DNA from: Clostridium aquiflavi
GTDB taxonomy: Bacteria; Bacillota; Clostridia; Clostridiales; Clostridiaceae
Length of the DNA stretch: 64,000 nt
Assembly: GCF_031344075.1 (NCBI RefSeq)
Contig: NZ_JAVJAN010000017.1
Span: 1 to 64,000 of the forward strand
Direction: 5' to 3'
Both the position numbers and the translations under genes were made by a program. The notes under the pieces were generated by a model. It made no database searches and had not been told where the DNA came from. It was given only the letters and a program-made list of their open reading frames with translations. Shown here one piece after another: positions 52,185-60,583 of the stretch (position 1 is the stretch's first letter; the number at the start of each line of letters is the position of its first letter).

Positions 52185-53015
52185 TCAATTAATCTTTACC
52201 CTCGCCTTTTCCTTTATAATATTTTCATTCATCATACTAATAGCATCAATAAGTGAAATGTGGAAAGTTCCCATTCCAATTCCCTTAGATTTTTCATACG
52301 CGATTTCACCACTTATACCCATTGTTAAAATTGCACATATGGCTGCTATAAAATAATCATCACTAGCTCCAGCAAAGACCCCGCATAATGCACTACTCAT
52401 GCATCCTGTCCCAGTAATATTTGCAAGCATTTTATGGCCATTAGATAAAACTACATTTCTTTTTCCATCTGAAATAATATCATCTACTCCTGTAATTGCT
52501 ACTGTACAATTTAATTTTTTTGCTAACTCTTGTGCTACTATTACTTTTTTATCATTACTCATGTTCATATCACTTTCCGAAGCATCAACACCTTTTGTTT
52601 CAGAACTTAATCCGCATATAAATTTGATTTCAGAAATATTTCCCCTAATTATATCTATCTTTACTTCACTTAATATCTTTTCTGCACTTTCATTTCTAAA
52701 ATTAGCAACACCTGCTCCAACAGGATCAAAAATAACTGGTACATTATTTTTATTAGCACTCTTTCCTGCAAGAATCATAGCTTCAACCATATCATCACTT
52801 ATAACTCCCATATTCAAAACTACTGCTGATGAAATACTTGCAATTTCTTCAACTTCTTTAACATAATCAGCCATAGTTGGAGAACCACCAACTGCTAAAA
52901 TCACATTTGCACAATCTGTAGCTGTTATATAATTAGTTATACTATGTACTAATGGTTTTTTTTCCCTAACCTCTGCTAATAAGCTTCCAACCTTATCTAA
53001 TATTTCATTAATCAT
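52185..53015 (-). CDS. thiM: Hydroxyethylthiazole kinase
   Basis: 276 aa. Phosphorylates the thiazole alcohol salvaged from the surroundings. Ribokinase-like fold with PLVHSITNYITATDCANV, DPVGAGV near residue 100 and ATP site VAITGVDDIISDG, then ITGTGCMSSALCG. Second gene of the operon. AAGGAGA before the ATG. Confidence 0.95.
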   Translation of the reverse strand: MINEILDKVGSLLAEVREKKPLVHSITNYITATDCANVILAVGGSPTMADYVKEVEEIASISSAVVLNMGVISDDMVEAMILAGKSANKNNVPVIFDPVGAGVANFRNESAEKILSEVKIDIIRGNISEIKFICGLSSETKGVDASESDMNMSNDKKVIVAQELAKKLNCTVAITGVDDIISDGKRNVVLSNGHKMLANITGTGCMSSALCGVFAGASDDYFIAAICAILTMGISGEIAYEKSKGIGMGTFHISLIDAISMMNENIIKEKARVKIN

Positions 53016-53053
53016 TAATTTTACATCTCCTTTTTAATAATAGTGTATTTATT

Positions 53054-53839
53054 TTAATAAAATTTATAAAAATGATGTGTTGGACCTACACCATTTCCTA
53101 TTGAAAAACCATTTTCTATTGCACCTGTTATATATTCTTTTGCATTTATAACTGATTCTTTAATATCTAATCCCTTTGCTAAGTTTGCTGCAATTGCTGA
53201 TGATAAAGTACATCCTGTCCCATGAGTGTGAACTGTATTTATTCTTTTTTGTGGAAGGAAAACAAACTCATCTCCATAAAGCAATAAATCAGTTGCATCA
53301 TCTTCTAAATGTCCACCTTTAACCAACACATACTTTGGTCCTAATTCTTGTAATTTCTTAGCTGCTTCTTTCATTTCATCTAAATTGCTTATTTTCATTC
53401 CTAATATCTCTTCTGCTTCTGGAAGGTTTGGAGTTATTAAAGTTGCTAATGGAAATAATTCTTCAATTAATACCTCTTTAGCATCTGGAGATAATAAATT
53501 AAATCCACTTTTCGAAATCATAACTGGATCTAAGACTACCTTAGGTAAATTTTCAATTTTTCTCAAACCTCTTGATATAGCTTTTATAGATTCAATTTTT
53601 GAAACCATACCTATCTTTATTGCATCCACAATAATGTCATCAAAAATAACATTTATTTGTGATTCAATAATTTCTGGATTTATATCTTGTATTCCAAAAA
53701 CCCCCATTGTATTTTGTGCTGTTATTGCTGTAATAACGCTCATTCCATATACCCCATTGGCTGAAAAAGATTTTAAATCAGCTTGAATACCTGCGCCTCC
53801 ACAACTATCTGATCCTGCTATAGTTAATGCCTTAAACAT
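53054..53839 (-). CDS. thiD: Hydroxymethylpyrimidine (phosphate) kinase
   Basis: 261 aa. Phosphorylates HMP and HMP-P. Seen: TIAGSDSCGGAGIQADLKSF at the N-terminus, LDPVMISKSG, LVKGGHLEDDATD, and HTHGTGCTLSSAIAANLA. First gene of the salvage operon below the TPP riboswitch; no thiC is present, so HMP must be imported or salvaged. GAGAGGA before the ATG. Confidence 0.96.
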   Translation of the reverse strand: MFKALTIAGSDSCGGAGIQADLKSFSANGVYGMSVITAITAQNTMGVFGIQDINPEIIESQINVIFDDIIVDAIKIGMVSKIESIKAISRGLRKIENLPKVVLDPVMISKSGFNLLSPDAKEVLIEELFPLATLITPNLPEAEEILGMKISNLDEMKEAAKKLQELGPKYVLVKGGHLEDDATDLLLYGDEFVFLPQKRINTVHTHGTGCTLSSAIAANLAKGLDIKESVINAKEYITGAIENGFSIGNGVGPTHHFYKFY

Positions 53840-53879
53840 TTTTCTTCATCCTCTCTTCATTACCTATATTTAACCAAAA

Positions 53880-54020
53880 AAAATGTAGCCCAAGGGCTAC
53901 ATAATATAAACTATTTTGTCTTATATTTATCCTTCCCTCCGTTGGTACTAGCCAAATCAGGTTATAAGGGTCTAGGAAATCACTTTTTCCAATCTCAGCT
54001 GATATATCAGCACCCCTAGT
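53880..54020 (-). ncRNA. TPP riboswitch (THI element) with terminator
   Basis: On the minus strand the aptamer reads GGGGTGCT, later GCTGAGAT, ACCCTTATAACCTGATTTGG, and ends ACGGAGGGAAGGAT, the conserved THI-box core. It is followed by a perfect terminator stem TGTAGCCC/GGGCTACA (53884-53901) and a T run. Binding of thiamine pyrophosphate should terminate thiD-thiM-thiE transcription. Confidence 0.96.
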
Positions 54021-54106
54021 TATTAATTCAATATTTTGTTTTCTATAATATTTAGATTATACCATTAATGTAAAAAAATCAAGAAAATCTATTATAATAA
54101 ATTAAT

Positions 54107-54985
54107 CTATTCCTCACCAAAAACTTGTTTTTTAAGTCTTAATGCAGTAGGTGTTGTTGCTATTCCGCCCATTGCAGTTTCTCTTAATGCTGGTGGTAAG
54201 CTTTTTCCTACCTTGTACATAGCAGTTACAGCTTCATCAAATGGTATTTTAGCTTCAATACCTGCCATAACCATATCTGCAGTGCAAAGTGCTGTTATTG
54301 CTCCTTGTGCATTTCTTTTTGCACATGGTATTTCAACTAAACCTGCAACGGGATCACATACTAATCCTAATATATTTTGAAGTATTATAGAACCAGCATC
54401 CAAGCTCATCTTTGGAGTTCCACCCATCATTTCTACAACAGCTGCTGCTCCCATGGCTGATGCTGAACCACACTCAGCTTGGCAACCTCCTTCTGCTCCA
54501 GATAATGTTGCATTAAGACCTATAATAAGCCCAACTGCTGCTGCCGCTAATAATCCTTTTATAAGTTCATCTTCATTTAATTCAAGAATTTCCCCTGCTG
54601 CTAAAATAACAGCTGGAAGTATCCCACATGATCCAGCTGTAGGACATGCTACTATTTTACCCATAGATGCATTTACTTCTGATGAAGCAAGTGCCATTGC
54701 CATAGCTATTGTAGTTGCTCTACCAGTCAATGTTTTCTTAGATTTTGAATACTCATATAACTTATGTCCATCTCCACCAATAAGACCACTAACAGAATAT
54801 ACTTCTTTTTCTGTTCCTTCCTTTGCTGCAGCTATCATAACATTTAAATTTTTTCTCATTTTTTCTATTACTTCTTCTCTTGTCAACCCTTTTTCTTCAA
54901 CTTCACATCTTATAGCATATTCACTTAAAGATATATTATTTTCCTTACAAATTTTTAATAGCTCTTCCCCTGTTCTTGCAAGCAT
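54107..54985 (-). CDS. sdaAA: L-serine dehydratase, iron-sulfur-dependent, alpha subunit
   Basis: 292 aa. Deaminates L-serine to pyruvate using a [4Fe-4S] cluster. Conserved cysteines in CPTAGSCGILPAV, GGCQAECGSASAMG, and CDPVAGLVEIPCAKRN. Two-subunit Gram-positive type; lies 2 bp after sdaAB. AAGGAAGG before the ATG. Confidence 0.96.
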   Translation of the reverse strand: MLARTGEELLKICKENNISLSEYAIRCEVEEKGLTREEVIEKMRKNLNVMIAAAKEGTEKEVYSVSGLIGGDGHKLYEYSKSKKTLTGRATTIAMAMALASSEVNASMGKIVACPTAGSCGILPAVILAAGEILELNEDELIKGLLAAAAVGLIIGLNATLSGAEGGCQAECGSASAMGAAAVVEMMGGTPKMSLDAGSIILQNILGLVCDPVAGLVEIPCAKRNAQGAITALCTADMVMAGIEAKIPFDEAVTAMYKVGKSLPPALRETAMGGIATTPTALRLKKQVFGEE

Positions 54986-54987
54986 TT

Positions 54988-55674
54988 TTACTCACCTTCC
55001 TTTGCTGGACTTATTGAAATAATCCTATTTACTAACTCTAACTTTTCTATTTCGTTTATAGCTTTTTCACTAACTTTGTTATCCATTTCAAAAATCATTG
55101 TAGCATCTTTACCTTTATGGTTTCTAAAAACTTTCATAAAAGCTACATTTATATTTTCCTTTGATAAAATACTAGTTACACTATGTATAACTCCTGGTAA
55201 ATCTCTTTGAGAAACTATTAACGTTTCATAATTTCCAGTAAACTCAACTGGATTACCATTAACTTCAGAAATTTGAATATTTCCACCACCAATAGATGAT
55301 CCAACAACTTCACAATATGTATCCTTTACTGTATTCATTAAAAATTTAACTGTATTAGGATGTACATCACCTAAATCAGCTTCTTTAAATGAAAAATTCA
55401 TTCCTCTTTCTCTTGCTATTTCCATAGAATCTCTAAGTCTTTCATCACTTGGTTCCATGCCTAAAATACCTGCAACTAAAGCCCTATCTGTTCCATGCCC
55501 TTTATATGTTTTACCAAAAGAACCATGTAATAAGAATGTTACTTCCTTTATTTCATTACCAGCTATTATTCTTGCAATTTTTCCAAGTCTTGCAGCTCCT
55601 GCTGTATGAGAACTAGATGGACCTATCATTATTGGTCCTAAAATATCAAAAACACCTAAACTTTTCATAAACAT
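54988..55674 (-). CDS. sdaAB: L-serine dehydratase, iron-sulfur-dependent, beta subunit
   Basis: 228 aa. N-terminal domain with DILGPIMIGPSSSHTAGAARLG and HGSFGKTYKGHGTDRALV; the last 75 residues are an ACT domain (NYETLIVSQRDLPGVIHSVT). First gene of the pair. Its ribosome binding site GAGGGGG is 34 bp upstream of the ATG, but a perfect 10-bp hairpin lies between the two. Looping it out leaves a 6-nt gap to the ATG at 55674, suggesting structure-dependent initiation; an ATG two codons later would be at 12 nt. Confidence 0.93.
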   Translation of the reverse strand: MFMKSLGVFDILGPIMIGPSSSHTAGAARLGKIARIIAGNEIKEVTFLLHGSFGKTYKGHGTDRALVAGILGMEPSDERLRDSMEIARERGMNFSFKEADLGDVHPNTVKFLMNTVKDTYCEVVGSSIGGGNIQISEVNGNPVEFTGNYETLIVSQRDLPGVIHSVTSILSKENINVAFMKVFRNHKGKDATMIFEMDNKVSEKAINEIEKLELVNRIISISPAKEGE

Positions 55675-55677
55675 TAC

Positions 55678-55705
55678 TTAGTAAAATATAATAACATTTT
55701 ACTAA
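55678..55705 (-). promoter_or_regulatory. Hairpin between Shine-Dalgarno and start codon of sdaAB
   Basis: TTAGTAAAAT and ATTTTACTAA form a perfect 10-bp stem with an 8-nt loop. The Shine-Dalgarno GAGGGGG (55709-55715) sits on one side and the start codon on the other. Confidence 0.7.
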
Positions 55706-55819
55706 ATACCCCCTCTCATTAACATTTTATTTAAAAATTTATTTATAAAAATTAAAATTCAATTTATTATCCATATATAGAATGCATAATTTAATTAATA
55801 TAGTCAAGGGGTAAGAAAA

Positions 55820-55850
55820 AAGATATGTTTTTAAATTTAAAACATATCTT
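55820..55850 (-). terminator. Rho-independent terminator after the nucleoside kinase gene
   Basis: AAGATATGTTTT pairs perfectly with AAAACATATCTT; on the minus strand CTTTTTTCTT follows. A second, imperfect 20-bp hairpin (55861-55914) lies between it and the stop codon. Confidence 0.82.
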
Positions 55851-55922
55851 ATTAAGGTAAGGCACATTCAAATAAATAACTAGTTAGTATGATTGTTATT
55901 TATTTTCATATGCCTAATATAT

Positions 55923-57569
55923 TTAATACTCATAGAAACAACTTCCGCCTATAAATTCCCTAAGTATTGAATTCATAGGTACATAACTAGAATCTACTTC
56001 TTTAAAGAAATTTAATATAGATTTTAATCTTGCTGCTTCTGTATATACTGGACTATCTTCCTTAACCTTATTTAATTCTTTTAATGCATAAGGTTTTAAT
56101 AATCCTAATTCATACACTAATGTTGAATTAAACATGACATCAGCTTTATCTTGATAAACAAATATATTATTTTTTTCTCCTTTTTTTATTGAAGGCCACA
56201 TTTTAAGGGTTGCTTCTGCATCATGCCCTCTACTTAATGAGTCTCTAACTATTCTTCTAACTTTTCGAACATCCGTTGTTGATATTCTATTATGATTATC
56301 TAAATTTAATTGAGTCAATGCTGAAATATATACTTTGAAAATTTTATTTTGATCAACGTCTGATGTTAATATAGGATTTAATCCGTGAATTCCTTCTAAT
56401 ATTAATACACCATTTTCATGTAATTTTATCTTATTCCCATTCCATTCTCTTTTTCCTGTTAAAAAATTATAAGTAGGAATATCAACAACTTCGCCATTCA
56501 TTAAAGCTGTAAGTGATTTATTAATTAATTCTAAATCTAACGCATAAATAGATTCATAATCATAATCTCCATTTTTATCTTTAGGTGTATTTACTCGCTC
56601 TACAAAATAATCATCTAATGACAATGATTGAGGCACTAATCCATTAACTTTAAGTTGTATTGCAAGTCTATTGGCAAATGTAGTTTTTCCTGAAGATGAT
56701 GGGCCTGCAATAAGAACTATTTTAGAATCTTTTTTGTTCGCTATTTGATCTGCTATATTAGCAATCTTCTTTTCATGTAATGCTTCTGAAGTTAATATTA
56801 AACTTTGTACTTCATTACTAGAAAGTTTTTCATTTAAAGTTCCTACTTCTCCAATATCTAATATACTAAGCCATTTTTCTGTTTCAAAAAATATATTTCT
56901 TAACTTTCTTTCTTCTTTATATTGTGGAAGTTCATTTAAATTTTCTTTTTCAGGGCTTCTTAATATAAATCCTGATTCATAATAAATTAAATCAAAAGCT
57001 TTTATAACTCCTGTTGAATATGCCATATGACCATAAAAGTAATCATATCTATCTTCTAATTCATATAATCTTACCTCATTAAGATTAGAATATTGTAAAA
57101 GTGAAATTTTATCTTCCATTCCATATTTCTTAAATATATTAATAGCTTCATTTTTAGAAACTTTTATGCTATTTATAGGTACATCTGTTGAAATAATTTC
57201 CTTCATTTTCTCTTTAATTAAGTTTATATCTTTGTCGCTTAAAGGATTTTCTTTGATTATTTCTCCAAATAATCCCTTACTGATTGAATGTTCTATCTTA
57301 ATTTTTGAATTTGGAAATAAATCTAACGTAGCTTTAATAAATATGAATTGTAAAGTTCTCGTATATATATTTAATCCAATTTCTGTGTTAAATGGTATTG
57401 CTTCTATTTTTCCACATTCGTCAATAATTTCTCTTAATTCATGATATTTTCCATTTAGTTTACATAATGCTATATTATTAACTTCTAATATATCTTTAGA
57501 TAATATATCATAAAAAGTATTAGTAGAATTCAGTTCTTTATTATTGATATTATAGGCTATTGAATTCAT
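55923..57569 (-). CDS. Uridine/nucleoside kinase family protein with ThrRS-like N-terminal region
   Basis: 548 aa. The C-terminal half is a P-loop nucleoside kinase of the uridine-kinase type: Walker A IAGPSSSGKTTFANRLA near residue 290, DDYFVERVNTPKDKNGDYD, and LILEGIHGLNP. The N-terminal half (about 1-230) resembles the TGS/second-additional domains of threonyl-tRNA synthetases (HMAYSTGVIKAFDLIYYESGF). This fusion is conserved in clostridia and Thermotoga, but its substrate is not established. GGAGGAG before the ATG. Two tandem hairpins follow. Confidence 0.88.
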   Translation of the reverse strand: MNSIAYNINNKELNSTNTFYDILSKDILEVNNIALCKLNGKYHELREIIDECGKIEAIPFNTEIGLNIYTRTLQFIFIKATLDLFPNSKIKIEHSISKGLFGEIIKENPLSDKDINLIKEKMKEIISTDVPINSIKVSKNEAINIFKKYGMEDKISLLQYSNLNEVRLYELEDRYDYFYGHMAYSTGVIKAFDLIYYESGFILRSPEKENLNELPQYKEERKLRNIFFETEKWLSILDIGEVGTLNEKLSSNEVQSLILTSEALHEKKIANIADQIANKKDSKIVLIAGPSSSGKTTFANRLAIQLKVNGLVPQSLSLDDYFVERVNTPKDKNGDYDYESIYALDLELINKSLTALMNGEVVDIPTYNFLTGKREWNGNKIKLHENGVLILEGIHGLNPILTSDVDQNKIFKVYISALTQLNLDNHNRISTTDVRKVRRIVRDSLSRGHDAEATLKMWPSIKKGEKNNIFVYQDKADVMFNSTLVYELGLLKPYALKELNKVKEDSPVYTEAARLKSILNFFKEVDSSYVPMNSILREFIGGSCFYEY

Positions 57570-57703
57570 TAATTATCTCCTCCATAAAATTCTAGTTGTC
57601 CTATATTATATTATATCTAATTTCCCATAAAAAGATAAATTTATTTTCTATTTTGCATATTCCAACGAAATATTACAAATATTATCTATGCGAGGTGTTT
57701 TAT

Positions 57704-58402
57704 ATGTTTATCATTTTTATTAGAACTACAATCTTATATTCTTTAGTAGTTGTAGTAATGCGTTTAATGGGAAAACGTCAGATAGGTGAACTTGAACCTT
57801 ATGAATTTGTAATAACTATTATGATTTCAGATTTGGCCGCTTTACCAATGCAAGATTCTAGACTTCCATTATTACTTGGTATAATTCCAATTATTACATT
57901 ACTATTTTTAAAAACTATGCTTAGTGTAATAGACTTAAAGTCCCAACGTGCTAGAAAAATTATTGATGGTGAGCCAACTATATTAATATATAATGGCAAA
58001 ATAAATTATATTGCACTAAAAAAACAACAATTAAATATAGATGAATTATTAGAAGAATTAAGAATTGCAAATTATTTTAATCTTGATGAAATTCAATGTG
58101 CCATTTTAGAAAATGGAGGGCAACTATCAATTTTGCCTAAAGATTATAATTCACAATCTCAATCAAAATCTAGTGACAATACTGCTAAAACAAAGGAGGT
58201 AAAATTACCTAAGGTATTAGTATCTGATGGAAAAATAAATAACAATGCTTTAACAAGTATAAAAAAAGATAAAGACTGGATACTTAATGTCCTTAAAAAT
58301 CATAATATAAATTCAATTAAGGATGTTTTAATAGCTATGTATGATACTGAAGGCAATTTTAAATATCAACTTTATAATGATTATGATAAGGAGGGTAATT
58401 AA
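57704..58402 (+). CDS. DUF421 (YetF/YcaP-type) membrane protein
   Basis: 232 aa. Three membrane helices (first at about 3-20; also LLLGIIPIITLLFLKTML) then a cytoplasmic DUF421 domain (SQRARKIIDGEPTILIYNGKI, LDELLEELRIANYFNLDEIQ) and a variable, Ser/Lys-rich tail. Role unknown; members are spore- or envelope-associated. ATG at 57704 with GAGGTG upstream; the longer reading frame above it has no site. It overlaps the next gene by one base. Confidence 0.88.
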   Translation: MFIIFIRTTILYSLVVVVMRLMGKRQIGELEPYEFVITIMISDLAALPMQDSRLPLLLGIIPIITLLFLKTMLSVIDLKSQRARKIIDGEPTILIYNGKINYIALKKQQLNIDELLEELRIANYFNLDEIQCAILENGGQLSILPKDYNSQSQSKSSDNTAKTKEVKLPKVLVSDGKINNNALTSIKKDKDWILNVLKNHNINSIKDVLIAMYDTEGNFKYQLYNDYDKEGN

Positions 58403-58782
58403 TGAAGAATGTTAAAGCTTCAATACTACTTTTTCTTTTTATAATGATATTTGTTTATTTTGCTAATGTCTCAATATTAAAATTATGCGATAATATTGAA
58501 AATGTTACAGAAGAAATAGAACTTAATATTATTGAAGGTAAAAATGAAGATGCTTATATAAAGTCAATAGAATTAATGGATATGATTCAAAATAAAAACT
58601 TTATAACTTCAGTATATCTTAGTCATCAAGAAGTAGATATACTTGTTACTGATTCAGCCAAACTTTCAGTGTATTTATCTCATAATGATACATCTGAGGC
58701 AAACGCTACATTACATGCATTGAAATACAGTTCTAGAAATATGAGAAAATTACAAATTCCTAATCTAGAAAATATATTATAA
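58402..58782 (+). CDS. DUF4363 family protein
   Basis: 126 aa. One N-terminal membrane helix (ILLFLFIMIFVYFANVSIL) and an extracytoplasmic helical domain (ENVTEEIELNIIEGKNEDAY, LHALKYSSRNMRKLQ). DUF4363 proteins are regularly encoded right after DUF421 proteins, as here (TAATG overlap), so the pair likely acts together. Function unknown. AAGGAGG before the ATG. Confidence 0.85.
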   Translation: MKNVKASILLFLFIMIFVYFANVSILKLCDNIENVTEEIELNIIEGKNEDAYIKSIELMDMIQNKNFITSVYLSHQEVDILVTDSAKLSVYLSHNDTSEANATLHALKYSSRNMRKLQIPNLENIL

Positions 58783-58973
58783 AATATAATTATTATGTAA
58801 ATTAATTATAATAATTAAAATATATTCCAAAAAACACTGCATATATAATGATTTTTTTTAATTTTAACTCGTTAAATGTAGAAAATACAAGCAGTATAGT
58901 TTATAATTGATTTTATACGGTTAACTTTAATCGTGAACCATAATTTGAAAATTTGAAAGGTGGTACAATTAAC

Positions 58974-59906
58974 ATGGCATTAGTTACTACAAAAGAAATG
59001 TTTAAAAAAGCTTACGAAGGTGGATATTCTATCGGTGCTTTCAACATCAACGATATGGAAATAATCCAAGGTGTTATTAATGGAGCAAAAGCTAGAAATT
59101 CAGCAGTAATTCTTCAATGTTCAACTGGAGCAATTAAATATGCTGGAGCTAACTACTTAAAAGCAATGGTAGATGCTGCTATAGCTGAAACTGGAGTAGA
59201 CGTTGCTCTTCACTTAGATCACGGTCCAAGTTTTGAAGCTGTTAAAGAAGTTATAGATGCTGGTTTCACATCAGTAATGTTTGACGGATCTCATTTTGAT
59301 TATGAAGAAAATGTTAAGAAAACAAAGGAAGTTGTAGACTACGCTCACGCTAGAGGAGTTGTTGTTGAAGCTGAACTTGGAGTATTAGCAGGAGTTGAAG
59401 ATGACGTTGTTGCTGATTCTCACGTTTATACTGATCCAGATCAAGCTGTTGATTTTGTTAACAGAACTGGAGTTGATTCATTAGCTATAGCTATCGGAAC
59501 TTCACACGGAGCTGTTAAATTCCCACCAGATGCTAAACCAGAACTAAAGTTCAACATATTAGAAGAAATTCAAGCTAAATTACCTGGTTACCCAATCGTT
59601 CTTCATGGTGCATCAGCTGTTGATGCTAACACAGTTGCAACTTGTAATGAATTCGGTGGAAAAATAGCAAACGCTAAAGGTATTCCAGTTGATATGTTAA
59701 GAAAAGCTTCTTCAATGGCTGTATGTAAAATAAATATGGATACAGACTTAAGATTAGCTATGACTGCTGCAATAAGAAAAACTTTCGGAGAAAAACCAGA
59801 AGTTTTCGATCCAAGAGCTTATCTTGGTGCTGCAAGAACTGCAATCCAAGAAGTTGTTGAATCAAAGATTGATAACATCTTAGGATCAGCTGATTCTATG
59901 AAATAA
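58974..59906 (+). CDS. fba: Class II fructose-1,6-bisphosphate aldolase
   Basis: 310 aa zinc enzyme of glycolysis. Seen: GAFNINDMEIIQGVINGA, zinc site LHLDHGPSFE, GTSHGAVKF, and PIVLHGASAVD. Codon choice is visibly less A/T-only (GTT, GCT, GGA, CAC), as in highly expressed clostridial genes. ATG at 58974 with AAAGGTGG upstream. Strong single-gene transcription unit with a terminator. Confidence 0.96.
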   Translation: MALVTTKEMFKKAYEGGYSIGAFNINDMEIIQGVINGAKARNSAVILQCSTGAIKYAGANYLKAMVDAAIAETGVDVALHLDHGPSFEAVKEVIDAGFTSVMFDGSHFDYEENVKKTKEVVDYAHARGVVVEAELGVLAGVEDDVVADSHVYTDPDQAVDFVNRTGVDSLAIAIGTSHGAVKFPPDAKPELKFNILEEIQAKLPGYPIVLHGASAVDANTVATCNEFGGKIANAKGIPVDMLRKASSMAVCKINMDTDLRLAMTAAIRKTFGEKPEVFDPRAYLGAARTAIQEVVESKIDNILGSADSMK

Positions 59907-59916
59907 TACTTTTTTT

Positions 59917-59945
59917 AAAAGATGAGGGTTTATACCTCATCTTTT
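59917..59945 (+). terminator. Rho-independent terminator after fba
   Basis: AAAAGATGAGG (59917-59927) pairs with CCTCATCTTTT (59935-59945) plus an extended T run. Confidence 0.93.
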
Positions 59946-59953
59946 TTTTATTT

Positions 59954-60053
59954 GGCTCTGTTTTAGTAGAGTGTTGATATATGCATAAGCAAAGTGGGCG
60001 GAGCAATTGAACTTTTCCTATTGCATATATTAACACACATTTAAAACAGAGCC
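59954..60053. repeat. Dispersed palindromic-ended repeat, perfect-ended 100-bp copy
   Basis: It begins GGCTCTGTTTTA and ends TAAAACAGAGCC, a perfect 12-bp terminal inverted repeat. Beyond the ends GTGTTGATATATGCATAAG and CTATTGCATATATTAACAC continue the symmetry, about 32 bp in all with about 26 matches. Flanks are T/A-rich, so a target duplication cannot be judged. Best candidate for an intact non-autonomous element in the window. Confidence 0.85.
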
Positions 60054-60583
60054 TTTTATTTTATACTATATTTTAAAGTGAATATTAATATTAATATTAA
60101 TATTCACAGCAGTAATATTTTTAAATCTACTTAAGTTAAATCTTGATTCTTTAAATTCTTCATTAAAAGTTAAGTTAAATTATCCCACCTATGTAATAAT
60201 AACATTATTATCATCCTCCTATTTTATATTTATGCATTTATTATGAATATTTATATATTCCCTTTGTATATTTTTACATATATCTTTATAATTATTAATT
60301 TAGTATTTTTTTCATTTTATCATTTTTATAATTACTAATTGAATTTATATTACCATTTTATATTATTTCATTAAAAAACACCCCTATTTTTTAATATTTT
60401 TATAAAATAATTAAAATAAAACTTTTTAAATGAATCTTTCTAAATAATTTTGTCATTATTTTTATGTTATTTTTATTCATAAAGCTATTGATTATTTATG
60501 CATATGATTGTATAATTATAAAAAATGTTTTTTTGAACACAATATTTAATATACATTTCAATATTAATTAAGGGGGCTTTTAA
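60054..60583. other. Gene-free spacer upstream of argG
   Basis: 530 bp, extremely A/T-rich. ATTATGAATATTTATATATTC (near 60239) and TTATGCATATGATTGTATAAT (near 60496) resemble arginine-repressor boxes; the second overlaps a good promoter at 60488. No small gene with a ribosome binding site was found. Confidence 0.5.
60488..60516 (+). promoter_or_regulatory. Promoter of argG with possible ARG box
   Basis: TTGATT (60488-60493) and TATAAT (60511-60516) with a 17-bp spacer. The spacer holds TTATGCATATGATT, an ArgR-box-like sequence. Repression by ArgR with arginine would be expected. Confidence 0.6.

Noticed and set aside
52399..52866. 155-aa plus-strand frame opposite thiM
   Set aside because: Opposes a clear thiM with conserved motifs and lacks a ribosome binding site.
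54453..55022. 189-aa plus-strand frame opposite sdaAA
   Set aside because: Antisense shadow over a conserved enzyme; composition mirrors Ala/Gly codons on the opposite strand.
58861..58973. GGTTAA-TGAACC partial dyad before fba as an operator
   Set aside because: Only a 6-bp imperfect match; too weak to call in such A/T-rich sequence.
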